A stretch of 64,000 nt of DNA from Malania oleifera (taxonomy: Eukaryota > Streptophyta > Magnoliopsida > Santalales > Ximeniaceae), in the NCBI RefSeq assembly GCF_029873635.1, contig NC_080427.1, forward strand, positions 75,113,348 to 75,177,347, in the 5' to 3' direction. A model generated the notes under the pieces. It saw nothing but the letters and a program-made list of their open reading frames with translations. It was not told where the DNA came from and ran no database searches. Positions 35,224-47,857 of this stretch are shown in pieces (the stretch's first letter is position 1; every line of letters starts with the position of its first letter). Made by a program: the position numbers and the translations under genes.

Positions 35224-38200
35224 TGATTTAGATCGATTCAAAATTCATTGATCTCCATCAACTCTTTCCCAGTGGCTGCTGCAATCACTCGGAAAATAGC
35301 CAAGATTTCAAATATTGATGCTTATATTTGTATCAATCAAGCTGTTTTCCATTGTTTTGTTTTCTATCTTGTAATCCTTTTTATTTTATATTTTATTTTG
35401 TAATTTTCAATCTACTCTCACCCTAGTGAACACAAAATGAAGCCTCATTTTTTTCCCAAATTATGCATACTGAACTTCAATTTGTATTCTCTGCTATAAA
35501 CTCTAGGTTTTGTCCTAACTTAGCTAGTTTGGAAAAGGCTCATGGTCTAGGCCCATTTTTAGTCATATGCAGACTTTAAATGAATGGGTAATCACATTCT
35601 ACAAATCTGAAACTGTTTGAAAGTACTTGTGAGTTTTTTTTCTTTTCTTAATTTCCTATTGATAATTCATATATCTGTGCATTACAATGCGGCTGGAAAA
35701 TGCTAGAACCATTTAAAACAGAATATTGAAACACTATGTAAAATTGAAAAACACTATACAATAGAGATTCAAAAAAACTAATAGGATTGTAGCAACTATA
35801 ATCAGAATGAATCAAAATAAACAAAGAAATTAAAATAACAAGATCAGAGATGGGCTCACCTGCTGCTGCTGGAAATTTAAAGCCGAGGGGATTTCAAAAG
35901 ATGTTCTATGGCAATCACAGAATCCTCTAGAAGCAACTACAATCAAGTATGAATGAAAAAAGCAAACAAAAAGAATGAAGAAAAATTAGATAGAAAAATT
36001 GAGGGATTTTCCATTGAAATAATGGCACAGCTACTGTTCCTGGAAAACAAACACACCCTGTTGGAAACCAAGCACGAACTTGAGCAGGAGGAGATGAGTA
36101 ATCAAAATTTAAATTCTAGATGTAGAGGTTTGCGATTTTAAGTTCTGGGGAAAATCACACATCTCTATTGGGGGAGTTTGAATCCCTGCAGCTACACTTT
36201 GCACATGCTTCAGCTTCTTTCTTCTTTTTTTTTCACCATTTCTCACCAAAATGACTTAGTTTCGGCACATTGAAACACTATTAAAGTACTTTTTAATAAT
36301 TTATACTAATAATCTATATTAATTTTAACGTACATCTTTTTCCTCCTTTCTAAAATATACTTCTTCTCAAAAATTTTAGATTAAAATAAAATTGTCAATT
36401 AATAGATAAGCTTAAAAATACATTGAGTATTTATTTTTTTATACATAAATATTTATTTAATTTTTTTTATGTGTGAACAAGGCAAGAAAGTTGTAATATT
36501 ATAGCTATGCTTGTCTATTGGGCAAACTTTTTACACACGAACTCAACATGGGCTATGCTTTGTCAAGAAAATGAAAGAGCCCAGATATTTGGACTGATCT
36601 TGATATGATATTAGGTTGGGCTGAGCTTCTGAGTTTGGTGGTAATGTGGCTAAACCTGATATGAGTAATTTTTCTTTTTTATATGAGGATGCCCAAAAGT
36701 TTTTTTGGGCATTTGACTAACTCGTTGTGGAGCCAAAAATTTTACATGCTACAAATAATATTGAGACCTATACTCTAAAATCAATAAATTTTTTGTTTTT
36801 CGATAAGAAGAATTAGATAGTCATAAATTTATGTCCCTTCCAACCCAATAGTCTCCAAAAGTGGAAAGAACAATCTAGCTCTTGGCAATGGAAAGGGCTG
36901 ACCTTAAAGCAAGGAACATGACCTTAATGGAGTTGAAGCCTCATGTATTGCCAGGGAGAAGGAAGACGATCTGACAGGGAAACTCAAAGTCAATGACTCT
37001 ACACACCATAAACATAATACAAAACTCCACTATTAATAACTTGAATATAAGAAAATTCAAAACTACTTTGTTTTGTCTCCAGAGAGCCCATTTTTTGCGT
37101 TAAGGCTCCTTCCAAATTTTTTGCTCCAAAGAAATTCACTTATCCCGGTATTTTTTATAATAGAAAGAAAAAGGACAATCTGGTGCACAAAACTCTAGCG
37201 TATGCAGGGCCTAGGGAAGGGACAGATCACAATGGGTCTATAGTACACAACCTCATGTTGCTATTTTTACAAGAAGTTGTTTCCATGCCTTAAACCCATG
37301 ACCAGCTCGGTATTTTTTATAATGCACAACCATTTTCTCAAGCCTTAATTCTCTAGCAAGCTATACATTTTATATTAGACCAGTGTAATTCACTTTTTCC
37401 ATATCTATAGACATGGCAGTCACAATTTGCCCATATTTTATTTATTGCTTCTCATATTATATGAGACCTCCTTTCCTCTAATGTTAATGCACAACAAGTT
37501 TTCAGCTTTAAAAGCATATAAAGGGAATATAAGATGATAAAGATCAATTTCAATGAATAATTAAAAAAACAACATTTTTTTTAAAAGCGTGTCCAGTTCA
37601 GAGCAACTCAAATGTCTTACTTAAACTACTGAACCACCAACTTTCAGATTATTATGATGCATTATCAAAGAGCGATAAGCTGATGAACTGCTATGAAATT
37701 GTTTTATTGATTTTGTTGTTCATCTATCTACAATGCTGTCAGAACCCCTAATATTTTTTTCTTGCAGAAAAAATTTGTCCTAAATTTTAATCTACAGTAG
37801 CTTATTATTGTGCTCTGTTCATCTTTCTTTGTTATTTTGTGAGTCTCAGTCAAATTGTTATTTTGTGCTCACTCATTTCCACCAAATCATATAAAACTAC
37901 AAATATCTAAAGTTAGGCTCAACTTGAATTATCCTGCACATGTTCATGAGCATGGGATGCACATTCTCATACCTGCAAATCTTCTGAAACTGCATCAGAG
38001 GTTTCCACTCAAGCTGTTAAGGATGAAGAGCCATTGTTTTGGTTCCCTGGAACGAGGCTATTCTCAGGCGCAGCAACTGTTGTAGATGAGGATTCAGAGT
38101 TGTAAGAAGACTTTCCAGCAAAAATCTCCCTTAGAAAATAGAATTACTAACTAACTAATTATTAATAAATAGATAAGTAAACAATATCTTTCAGATGTAA

Positions 38201-39919
38201 AGCATGCAGGCATCCAATCAGGGTTATGGGATTGTACCTCCTACCAAGAAAACAAGGAAATTTCTTTTCTTTTTTTTTTAAGAATACCAGGAAAGAGAAT
38301 CATTAGCATTAAAAATTCAATTAATATCTATACTAAAAAATTTAAATATTCCATTCGATTAATACCATCATTTGAAAGAAAAAACACAAAACTCAAAATT
38401 ATTACTCAATAGAGTACGCTAACCTGATAAAAGGCCAAAAGCCTCTTTACTTCAATATGACCTTTTGCAGGCTTAGGGTTTTTTTCTTAAGTTCCTCAAA
38501 GGGCAACTCTGATTCCGTCAAATAAATTAGCTTATTTTACGCACTATGTTCAAACAAATATTTCACTACCCCAATATGAATCTAATCACAATGCACAAAT
38601 ACATCCAAAAGAACATTATCCCACATTGTAACACTATCCTGAATTTCAAGATTTCAAGAGAATCATAGGCCGGTATTTGTACAATCAATAAACTCTGATT
38701 CTATAGCAATTGATCACAAAGCAAGGTGGGTTGGTCAAGCTTCAAAAACTCAAAAAGCAGGGCAACTTTCCCCCTCATGGGCACTGGTTAGGCCAGTAAT
38801 TTGTGTATTTGTTAAAAATCCAGTAAGTTCAATTTTTTATACCCCACAATGATAGCAAAACTTCAGTCCGCAAGGAAGGAATTTTTCCAATCATTAGGAA
38901 AATTTAAAATAGGGCCTCATGGAGAACTGCTAGGATTTAGGATTTGTGTGACTAATGTATAGTACGTGTAAAAATTCCAAAGGAACTTGAAGCTCTTGGT
39001 TATTTTACCATTTTGTATGTTTACCAAACCACTCCCACCCCTTCCAATCCTTTACAACAATCAGGAAAAGCAAATGCCTACTATCTCCTTAGAGAAATCC
39101 CTTCACAATTCCTGTTCACAAAATAATAAATATATACAAAAAAGAAAACATATCATTCTCTGTTGACAATGACTTTCTTATGACCTGGAAACTTGAATTT
39201 TGCACAGCAAAGGGCCTCATTTGCATAATTGTTGTTACCATCCTTGCAACAGACAGAGAAGAGGGCCCGATTGATGCTAGCTGATGCAGAATTCTCTTGT
39301 GGTTGACCAAAGCTCCCCGCATGCCAATTTGAAAATGAAAATGAAGAAGAGGACCTAGATAAGCAACTAAGGACAGGTTTGTGCAAGGACATTGTTTAGT
39401 TGAAAAGGGAAAATATTGAATCATTAAACTTTACAAATAAAGATATATTAACCCCCAATATCTTCCAACTCATTAAAAAATGCAAAGGAGAATATCCAAC
39501 AATATTTATGTCATTAAATGCCACAGACTCCATTTATGTGATCTGAAACAAAATAAGAAGGTAAGCCCTACGAGTAAAATGGACGAGTACAATCAACTTA
39601 AATTTCCACATAATGAATGAATTAGTACGCAAATATTAGAAACCAGAAGCACTTGATGAAGCAGAGCCAAGGTTGTGAGTTGACTGCTTCTTGTTCCTGC
39701 CCAGCCACTTCAATTGATTTCATTATTATTTAGAATCCTAGACTTGAATCACCACAGGGCCACAGCAGGAGAACTGCATTAACCTACCACAGACGACTTT
39801 CTCAGGGCTCCACAAGAGAAGGTTCAGGTCAAATTTATAATGAAGTGAAGGTCCCCCTAACTCCTTATTCTCTTATAAAGTTTTATAATGTTTCCTGCAA
39901 TGGCCTTTCTTTTTTTCTT
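35224..39919. other. AT-rich non-coding stretch with weak exon-like pieces
   Basis: No confident gene. On the minus strand, about 38110-37975 could read as a Ser-rich exon (SSSTTVAAPENSLVPGNQN) ending at a CAG/GTATGA donor, but it has one in-frame stop. A second Ser-rich open stretch (39392-39153, minus; SLHKPVLSCLSRSSSSFSFS) is unidentified. Both lie on the coding strand downstream of the TIC-like pseudogene, so they may be further remnants of it or of a neighbouring gene. The rest shows only AT-rich sequence. Confidence 0.35.
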
Positions 39920-39924
39920 TTGCA

Positions 39925-41200
39925 CTATTAGGCGTGTTGTACCACATGCTTTCCCATCTTCAGAAATTTGGTAGTTTTCTGCAGTGCTGCTTGGTCAGCA
40001 GCTGTAGCTGCCATAATCTGAAAATTATTTCCAGCATGCTCTAGGAGGCTCTGATGAATGCCATGGTTTTGTGCCATTTATGATATGTCAAGGCCATAAG
40101 CAATAGAAGCATCATTAATGGATGCAAATGACATGGAAAAACCTTAAGATGGTAGTGGTTCAACACCAGCTCTCAATCCCTATAGCTGCTGCCTTTTGTC
40201 ACCATGATTACCACAAGAAGCACCAATGCTGCTCAAAAACGCCAGTGGTATCAGCAAAGCGAAATTGGGGGGAATGAATGGGCAAAGAAAATTTTGACCA
40301 TAGATGCTGATACTGACACACAAGATTCAGCTATCTGTCATTGATGGACTATCTTCACCAACCGGCTTGAAGAGGTGCTGCCATGTGCTGGATTTGCTCT
40401 TATGATGATAATGATTTGATGCCGCTATGTTGGCCGTTATTAGCCATCTTTGGGGCTTGAAAGCCCTTGCAAGTTTCCACTCCCCCTGTTGATGCCACTG
40501 CCACATGGCCTCTTCTGTTGTCGCTGATTTTACAAATGTTTCTGTGAAGATGAGGAACCACTGGAAATACTTGGTTTTGATGCATTTGTTGAATTTTCTA
40601 TGGCTGAGGGAGTGGTGGCTTCTGTTGCTACAGAAGCTGTGACGGATGTAGAATTTGATAAGAAAAGAAGGAATCACTAAAGAAAGGCAATGCCAGAGCA
40701 TGACTTTCCCTGTAAGGTTGGGGTGCTCTGACACAGTAGGAATTGGGAGGGGTCTGCATTTTTCCATAATATTGCAAAGTATTAGGTTTCATTTGCAGGC
40801 ATATTTAGGTAGCTAAAGCTCATTGCTGCAGCTTGTTACTGTTGTTGAGGAACTACTCACTTTTGTGGAATTGGCTGCACTTGGTGAAGATACATTGCTG
40901 GTGCGAGGGACTTTACTACTGATCCTGACTGTGCTAATGCAGCTAGTGCTGCTGCGCAGCATGTTGTTGCTTCAGTGGGAAGTTGAATGCAGCACATGCT
41001 GAAATGCAAACAAGCAAGCATTAGACATCCACAATCGTGCATGCTTCCCATTTTAAGGGGAAATGCCTCATTAATCAAGGAATGAATGGTAGCACTCCGA
41101 TAAGGATGCTTCTGTTGCAGTTGATGAAGGAAATATAGGTGGTGCAGATGATGGTTAATTTGCAATGAACCGAGGAACTCCACCATTCTAAGCAGCAACT
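39925..41200 (-). pseudogene. TIME FOR COFFEE-like (TIC) gene fragment, decayed
   Basis: The minus strand translates, across several frames, into consecutive motifs I recognise from plant TIC proteins, nuclear regulators of the circadian clock: FNFPLKQQHAAQ (about 41000), YLNMPANET then FAIL (about 40810-40760), LPFFSDSFF then ILHPSQLL (about 40690-40620), YGQNF then IPPNFAL (about 40300-40255), GVEPLPS-GFSMSFASI and GLDIS-MAQNH (about 40160-40060), and FQIMAATAADQAALQK (about 40023-39970). Motif order and spacing fit the C-terminal half of the protein. Single-base stops (for example TAA at 40078-40080, between ISS-like and MAQNH) and at least two frame changes interrupt it. The N-terminal half is not recognised. 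Whether introns remain is unclear. The assignment rests on memory of the family. Confidence 0.72.
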
Positions 41201-43739
41201 GAAATCATGTTACCATTACCTGCACATATAAATTGCCCTTCGTTGCTTTTAAATATAATATAACAAATCAAATCAAATCCATGAACCTATTTCCCTTAAA
41301 TTTGCAGTTTAAGTAAATTTCTCGCCGTACGGAAGCAATTTAGGTAATAATCATGTGTTTTACCATCCATGATTATACATAGTTCTGCCATCAACAAGCT
41401 ACGAAGACCAAAAAAATAATCATGTTTGGCACATAAATCCATCTAAATCCGTTACTTAAGTCATTAATAAACCCTTTCATCATATACTTCAAAGAATACC
41501 TATCAAATTATGTTTTGAAGATGGTGCACAATACGAAATAGAAACTGATATCCTATGCCAACATGTCTCCTTTAGGCACCTTTTGTAGGACTTCAAAGAG
41601 GAATTATAGAATTTCCAAAACAAATAAAACATCTAATACAACAGTCTTGTGCGAAATACTGTGCTCTGCATACATAAATAACTTGGAAGAATTGCATTGA
41701 CTATCATCGCCATTTTTCCTTCATAAAGTAAGAACCATTCACAATATAACTAAATACCCAAATTTCACTCGATTTCCATAGTGCCTTTGGCTGAAGCACA
41801 TTCAAAATTCCCAAACACCTTGATCAATGCAAGAAATTTAAAGAAAAAAAAAAAAGAGAAATCAGAACAATGTCTTCTTCGGTTTTTGTTTGCTTTAACT
41901 TGCTGGAAATGGATGTGGGTAGCTGGATTTGTAGATGTTGGAAAAAAAGCCAATTGAATTGGAGGGTTTCTTCAAACAAGAAGGAGCTGGGCCAACTATT
42001 CAATCAACTGACATTGAGCATATTTCACATCTCTTCTCAAGAAAAAAGTGGGCTATTTCTATGCAAAAATTTTGGCAATTCTGCCAAGATCTCTTTGTTA
42101 GTTGGGGGAAGAATCCGATCTTTTTACTTATATGCTATGAACCTAACTTATCTACTCTTGTAGTTGCTTTTCTCATTAATTCTAATCCCAAATATACTTC
42201 CCAAGCTAGTAGCAATAGCTGCAAACAACTATTTCTTGAATCATTTTCTCAGAGGCCAAAGCCCAGACTTGCAAACTGCTCGACAAATTCTAAGCCACAG
42301 TCATTAAGCAAGAACGTCCTACTGCTGCTCATCTTCCTAGAAACATATCATAGATTAGAAGGAAATTTTTTTAAACAAAATATTTTTTATCCTTCTTTGG
42401 GCAGTATGAATTAAGAAAGTGCACAATGTTCTGCTCTAACTGGAAGAAGACAAGATTGTATTAGGGACTTGTTGAGTGAAAAATAATCCCACTTGATTCG
42501 TTTACAGTAGAAAAGTAAATAATCATGTAAATTAAAAATATTTTAGGAACTATTAATCACAAATGCACTACTCCAATGCTCTACATTTGGGAAACTAGCT
42601 GAAATTTTTTTCCAAATATCTCGTGTTGAACAATAAGCACCCACTTACTTATCACAAATGTGTTTCTCAGTCCACATGATCCAAATTCACCACCAGTGAG
42701 GCTACTGCACCAAGAAGAATCATACACAATAAACGAATGATTCAAAAAAAGAAAAGGAGAAGAGGAAAAAACTCGAGTCAAACAAAGAACACAACAAAAC
42801 TTAGATTTGGGATAAAATGCCACAACTTCTGAATCAATTTGAGACATTGTAATTGTGTAAACAAAAAATGCAAAATAATATATATATTTTTTTTAAAAAA
42901 AAGAGAGACAAGGAAACAAGCAACTTTTCTGAAACAATTAGTTATGATTCAACCAAAAAAGCCAAAAAACAGTGAAGGCAAAAACACGTGAGAATTATTA
43001 TGCTATGACTAATCCCCAAATCATTAATTGGATTCATAGCCATAATATCACCATTTGGTGAGCATTCACTACAGTCTCATTCTTACTCTAGTAAACTTTT
43101 TTGATCTGGTAAATTTATCAAAGTAAAATTCTATATTATTTATTTAAAAAGCTATGAAATATGACCAGCTCATATTATCAAAGTATCATCAAAGTAAGGC
43201 ACGGTATTTAAGTTGTCAAACCATATAGTTGCCTTGATAAAACATCTTGCCTAAAAGCCAGCAAATTATCACAAGAAGAGGCACGAATTTGAGTAATATT
43301 CATAATGAAGTCTGAATAATTGCTATTCAATCACGATTATTGAGAGAAAAGCCCATCTGAATAGGCCTTATACTATGGTAGAATCCACACCATGACTACA
43401 GATTTCCATCAAACCGTACATTCTAGCATTCTAATACCAGCAGAGAAGGACCTCCTAACAGGATAGAACCTTTCAAATGCATGCACCACCATGAGAAGAA
43501 TAAGAAAACAGTGCCAGTGCAAATAAACAAAATCCAAACCCTTAAAAATCATATCTTTTGGTAAGATTGGGATGTGAGCATTGTTGGGAGGGATAGAATT
43601 TCCCCCTATTCCTTTTGCCTTTTGATTCATTGCCTGGTCAAAGGAACTCGCTCTCCTAGATAAAACAATGGCCATAGCTCAGTTTGTTAATATAAATCAA
43701 ATATGACAACTATATGTAAAAAAACCACAAAATGTCCTT
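41201..43739. other. Non-coding or unidentified sequence left of copia element F
   Basis: ORFs exist (for example 159 codons on the plus strand at 41935-42414; 88 codons on the minus strand at 42847-42581 and 43675-43409). None has a motif I can name, and they lack codon-like composition. This could hold introns or upstream parts of the TIC-like locus. Confidence 0.35.
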
Positions 43740-43844
43740 CTTTTTACAACTTCCTTTAGGTTTTCCACACTAAAAGCGCTGGGCTTTGGTCTTTTAATAA
43801 AGCCCACTTGGGCTTTCCTTCACATGGAAGGAAATAACCTAACA
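43740..43844 (-). repeat. Element F, truncated 3' LTR
   Basis: The 105 bp match the last 105 bp of the full LTR (48422-48526) with a few substitutions, then similarity stops abruptly at about 43740. About 560 bp of LTR are missing, by deletion or rearrangement after insertion. Confidence 0.88.
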
Positions 43845-43859
43845 AATCTCCCCCTTTCC
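43845..43859 (-). other. Polypurine tract of element F
   Basis: GGAAAGGGGGAGATT on the minus strand directly abuts the 3' LTR start. Confidence 0.85.
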
Positions 43860-43861
43860 GA

Positions 43862-45498
43862 CTATGTGGAGGGAATCGCCATCCCGGCGATCGAACAACA
43901 AACTTCAAGCTTCTCCCTTGGTAGTGTCTTTGTCAACATATCCGAACCATTATCATCAGTGTGAACCTTCTCAAGTTCCAATAACTTATCGTTCAACGCA
44001 TCTCTGATCCAATGGTATCATACATCAATGTGATAGCACTTTGGCTATCACAAAACAACACATACCTCTGCTGCTCGAAACCAAGTTCTCTCAAGAACTT
44101 CTTTGCCCATAACAACTCTTTAGTCGCTTCCGTTGCTGCAATGAACTCTGCCTCTATCGTAGAAAGAGCAATGCACTTCTGAAGTCTCGATTGCCAAGCT
44201 ATAGCCCCACTTGCAAAAGTTATCAAATAGCCTAAAGTAGACTTACGAGTGTCCACATCCCCGGCCATATCTGTATCTGTGTAGCCAACTAACAATGGTT
44301 GTCTATTTCCCAAACCAAGTCTCAAACTGGAAGTGCCTCGAAGATACCTCATGATCCACTTCACTGCATTCCAGTGCTCTCTTCCCGAATTTGACAAGAA
44401 TCGGCTAACTACACCAACTGCATAGGCTATATCTGGTCTTGTGCAAACCATTGCATACATCAAACTTCCTACTGCTGAGGCGTAAGGAACACTTTCCATG
44501 TCTTCCTTTTCCTTATCTGTAGAAGGACATTCCTTTGTACTTAGTTTGAAGTGGGTAGCAAGAGGAGAGCTAACCACTTTAGCTTTGTCCATATTGAACC
44601 TCTGAAGTACTTTCTCAATGTACTCCTCTTGTGACAAATATAATTTCTTGGCACACCTGTCGCGACTGATTCTTATGCCAAGAATTTTCTTTGCTGGCCC
44701 CAAGTCCTTCATAGCAAATGACTTACTCAATTGCTTCTTCAACTGGTCAATCCTTGAAGCATTCCTGCCAACAATTATCATGTCATCCACATAAAGTAGT
44801 AAGAAAATAAAATCATCATCAGAAAATTTCTGAACAAATACACAGTGATCTAAAGTTGTCTTCTTGTAGCCTTGTTCCCCCATAACAAACTCAAACTTCT
44901 TATACCACTGTCTCGGTGCTTGTTTCAAACCATATAGGCTTTTCTTCAGTTTTCACACATAATCCTCTTTCCCTTTCACTCTGAAACCCTCTGGCTGCTT
45001 TATATAAAGCTCTTCCTCCAAATCACCATGAAGGAAGGCAGTTTTCACATCCATCTGCTCAACTTCCAAGTCAAGACTAGTTGCTAAGCCGAGTACTGTA
45101 CAGATCGATGACATCTTTACAATTGGAGAGAAGATCTCATCAAAATCAATACCTTTTCTCTGACCGAACCCTTTGACAACCAATCTAGCTTTGTACCGTG
45201 GTCATGAAGAGAACTCATTTGGCTTCTTCTTGTAAATCCACTTGTTCTCCAAAGCTCTTTTTCCTTTAGGCAGCTTCACTAATACAAAGGTTTGGTTATC
45301 ATACAATGACTGCATCTCATCTTGCATGGCCTCAACCCACTCTGTCTTGTGTTCATCTTCCATGGCTTCAGAAAAACACTGGGGCTCTCCCCCGTCAGTC
45401 AATAACACATATTGTTCTGCTGAATACCGAGTAGAAGGATGTCGGTCTCTGGCTGACCTCCTGGATGGAATCTCTGGTGGAGTCTCTGGCACTATCAA
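43862..45498 (-). pseudogene. Element F reverse transcriptase and RNase H
   Basis: Minus strand. It opens with EWVEAMQDEMQSL and ENKWIYKKK (45498-45202), then RLVVKGF and KTAFLHGDL, a stop near 44950 where LKKSLYGLKQAPRQW should continue (TGG to TGA is the simplest cause), YVDDM at 44779-44793, and RNase H (GYTDTDMAGD, STIEAEFIA, DSQSAI). After DSQSAI about 15 codons are missing and the frame changes. The end is recovered as MLTKTLPREKLE, stopping at 43862. The RT metal-binding aspartates are intact. A stop also lies near 45199, where CGA to TGA would explain it. Confidence 0.88.
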
Positions 45499-45552
45499 TT
45501 GCTCATCAACATCTCCCTGAACCTATAAGGGAACATCCACATCACCTCTACC

Positions 45553-46361
45553 CTAGTGGTCATCTTGAACATCATCCTCAACTTGAGAAGAAAAATTCTT
45601 CAAAGGAACTGAATCCATATCAGTTAAACTGTCACCCTGCTGAGACAAAGGTTTCTCTGCCTTCTCAATATCCTGAATCGTCTGATCTTCTACAAACACG
45701 ACATCTCTGCTTCTCACAATTTTCTTCTCAACTGGATCATAAAGCTTGTATCCAAATTCATCTTGACCGTAGCTAAGGAATATACACTGTCGCGTTTTCT
45801 CATCAAGTTTGGACCTTTCATCTTTTGGAATATGCACAAATGCTTTGCACCCAAAAACACGTAAATGATTATAGGAAACATCCTTACTTGTCCAAACTCG
45901 GTCTGGCACATTAAACTGTAGAGGAACACAAGGTGTGAGATTCAACACATGAACTACATGCTCAATGCCTCCCCCCAAAAGGATTTTGGCAACCGGGCTT
46001 GTGAAAGCAAACATCTCACTCTCTCAAGCAGTGTTCTGTTCGTCCTTTCTGCTATGCCATTCAATTGAGGAGTTTTTGAAGGAGTATTTTGATGCCGAAT
46101 ACCTTGCTGTCTACAATACTCATCAAATGGACCAGAATACTCTCCACCGTTGTCAGTCCGGATGTACCTCAGTTTCTTCCCAGTCTGTCTCTCAACTAGG
46201 GCTTGAAATTTCTTGAACTCAGCCAACACTTGGTCTTTTGACTTCAAGATATATACCCACAACTTCCTTGAATGATCATCTATGAAGGTCACAAAGTATC
46301 TGGAACCACCAAGTGTTCTTGTCTTCATAAGGCCACACACATCCGAACGTACTAAATCCAA
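45553..46361 (-). pseudogene. Element F integrase
   Basis: Minus strand. The core contains SDVCG, FIDDHSRKLWVY (first Asp), IRTDNGGEY (second Asp) and NGIAERTNRTLLE (catalytic Glu), all intact, in one frame to 45954. The C-terminal part (VWTSKDVSYNHLRVFGCKAF, then GYKLYDP) is in another frame from 46014 to 45553. One small indel between 46014 and 45954 therefore breaks it. Two TAG stops follow in the 45499-45552 linker to RT. Confidence 0.88.
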
Positions 46362-46418
46362 TATCTTTGACTTTCTTGAATGAGGGGAATTCTTGAAGGA
46401 AACTCTGCTCTGCTTCCC

Positions 46419-47807
46419 TCACAAACAATGAGTACACCTTTTCAGAAGTGTACTTTTCAGTCTACATAGTAGACTTTTCTTCCCTAGTAGAGCTAATCCT
46501 TTCTCACTCAGGTGAGCCAGTCTCTTGTGCCACAACTCTGCTATACCATTATCCTCCATCGCATTAATAATGTCATTGGAGATCTTTGCTTGCAGAATGT
46601 ACAATGCAGAGTGCTTCATGCCTCGAGCCACAACCATAGCACCCCTGGTGAGCTTCCACTGGCCATCACTGAAAGTGTTGCAGTACCCTTCGTCATCAAG
46701 TTTACCTACAGAAATCAAATTCAAACGAATGTCAGGAATATGCTTCACATCTCTAAGAACTAAACTCGTGCCATTATTTGTCTTCAGATACACATCCCCA
46801 ATTCCAATGACTATAACCAAGCCATCGTTTCCCATCTTTACTGTTCCAAAGTCACTAGATCTATAGGATGTAAAGAAATCCTTTCGAGATGTAGCATGAA
46901 TGGAGGCACCACTGTCAATCACCCAACTGGTCTCATGATATGCAACATTTATCATCTCATCATCATAAACAATGAGGAATTTTGCAGGAGTGGTAGTAGC
47001 AACTCTATCTTCACCATCTTTGTCATTTCCATTCTTCATTCCCTTCCCTTTCTCATTCTTGTTTTCTCTCTTCAATTGCCTGCAATATTTCTTGATGTGT
47101 CCCTTTTTCCCGCAATGATGACACTCAACATTTGCAAACTTGTTGGACTTGCTTCTGCTGTTATCTCTGTTCTTCGGACCTCTGCTCTTACTTCTCCCCC
47201 TCTTTTCTGTAACCAAGATCTCTGACTGTGAAGAAGACCTCTGTGTTTTTCTTCTCATCTCTTCATTTAGAAAACAACTCTTGGCCATATCCATTGTGAT
47301 TACACCTTCTAGAGCGGAGTTAGACAATGAAGTTCTGAGCGTCTCCCACGAGTCCGGTAATGAACCAAGCAACCATAACCCTTGTATCTCATCATCAAAC
47401 TTAATAAACATTCCAGCCAACTGATTAATAATTCTTTGGAATGTATTCAGGTGATCAGATAAAGGAGTCACATTTTGGTACCTCAAAGTCATCATTTGTT
47501 TAATCAGAAACAACTTATTATTTCCAGTCTTTCTAGCATATAACTGTTCAAGCTTATTCCATAAAGAACGTGCATTTGTTTCTCCGCTAATATGGTTCAA
47601 AACATTATCATCTACCCATTGCCTGATATACCCACACACCTGTCGATGTAACAAAGTCCATTCCACATCAGACTTTTTTTCTGGTTTTTCAGCACTAAAT
47701 ACCGATAGGTAATAATCTTTCACATAAATAAGATCCTCCATTTTTCCTTTCCATATGTGATAATTTAAACCATTGAGAATAATCATTCTACTAGTATTTG
47801 CTTCCAT
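46419..47807 (-). pseudogene. Element F gag and protease (462 codons open)
   Basis: Minus strand. The start at 47807 lies 50 bases inside the LTR. Residues 1-200 are copia gag (LNGLNYHIWKGKMEDLI, then WNKLEQLYARKT). A CCHC knuckle (CHHCGKKGHIKKYC) is near residue 230 after a basic, Ser/Arg-rich linker. Protease carries WVIDSGASIHAT near residue 293. The GAG-pre-integrase segment (LWHKRLAHLSEKGL) lies near residue 425. It stops at 46419 just after CTHCL, where the integrase zinc region should continue. Gag and protease therefore look intact, while the link to integrase is cut by one stop. Confidence 0.9.
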
Positions 47808-47840
47808 AACTCAAACTGCCAACCTGACAATCTGGAAACC

Positions 47841-47854
47841 GGGCTCTGATACCA
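47841..47854 (-). other. Primer-binding site of element F
   Basis: TGGTATCAGAGCCC on the minus strand, three bases inside the LTR: fourteen bases complementary to plant initiator Met-tRNA. Confidence 0.92.
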
Positions 47855-47857
47855 CTT

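Noticed and set aside
41935-42414. 159-codon plus-strand ORF as a gene
   Set aside because: It has no recognisable motif, a stop directly upstream, and a composition like the surrounding AT-rich DNA.
45242-47424. Plus-strand ORFs of 83-113 codons across the copia element
   Set aside because: They are shadows of gag, integrase and RT on the minus strand.
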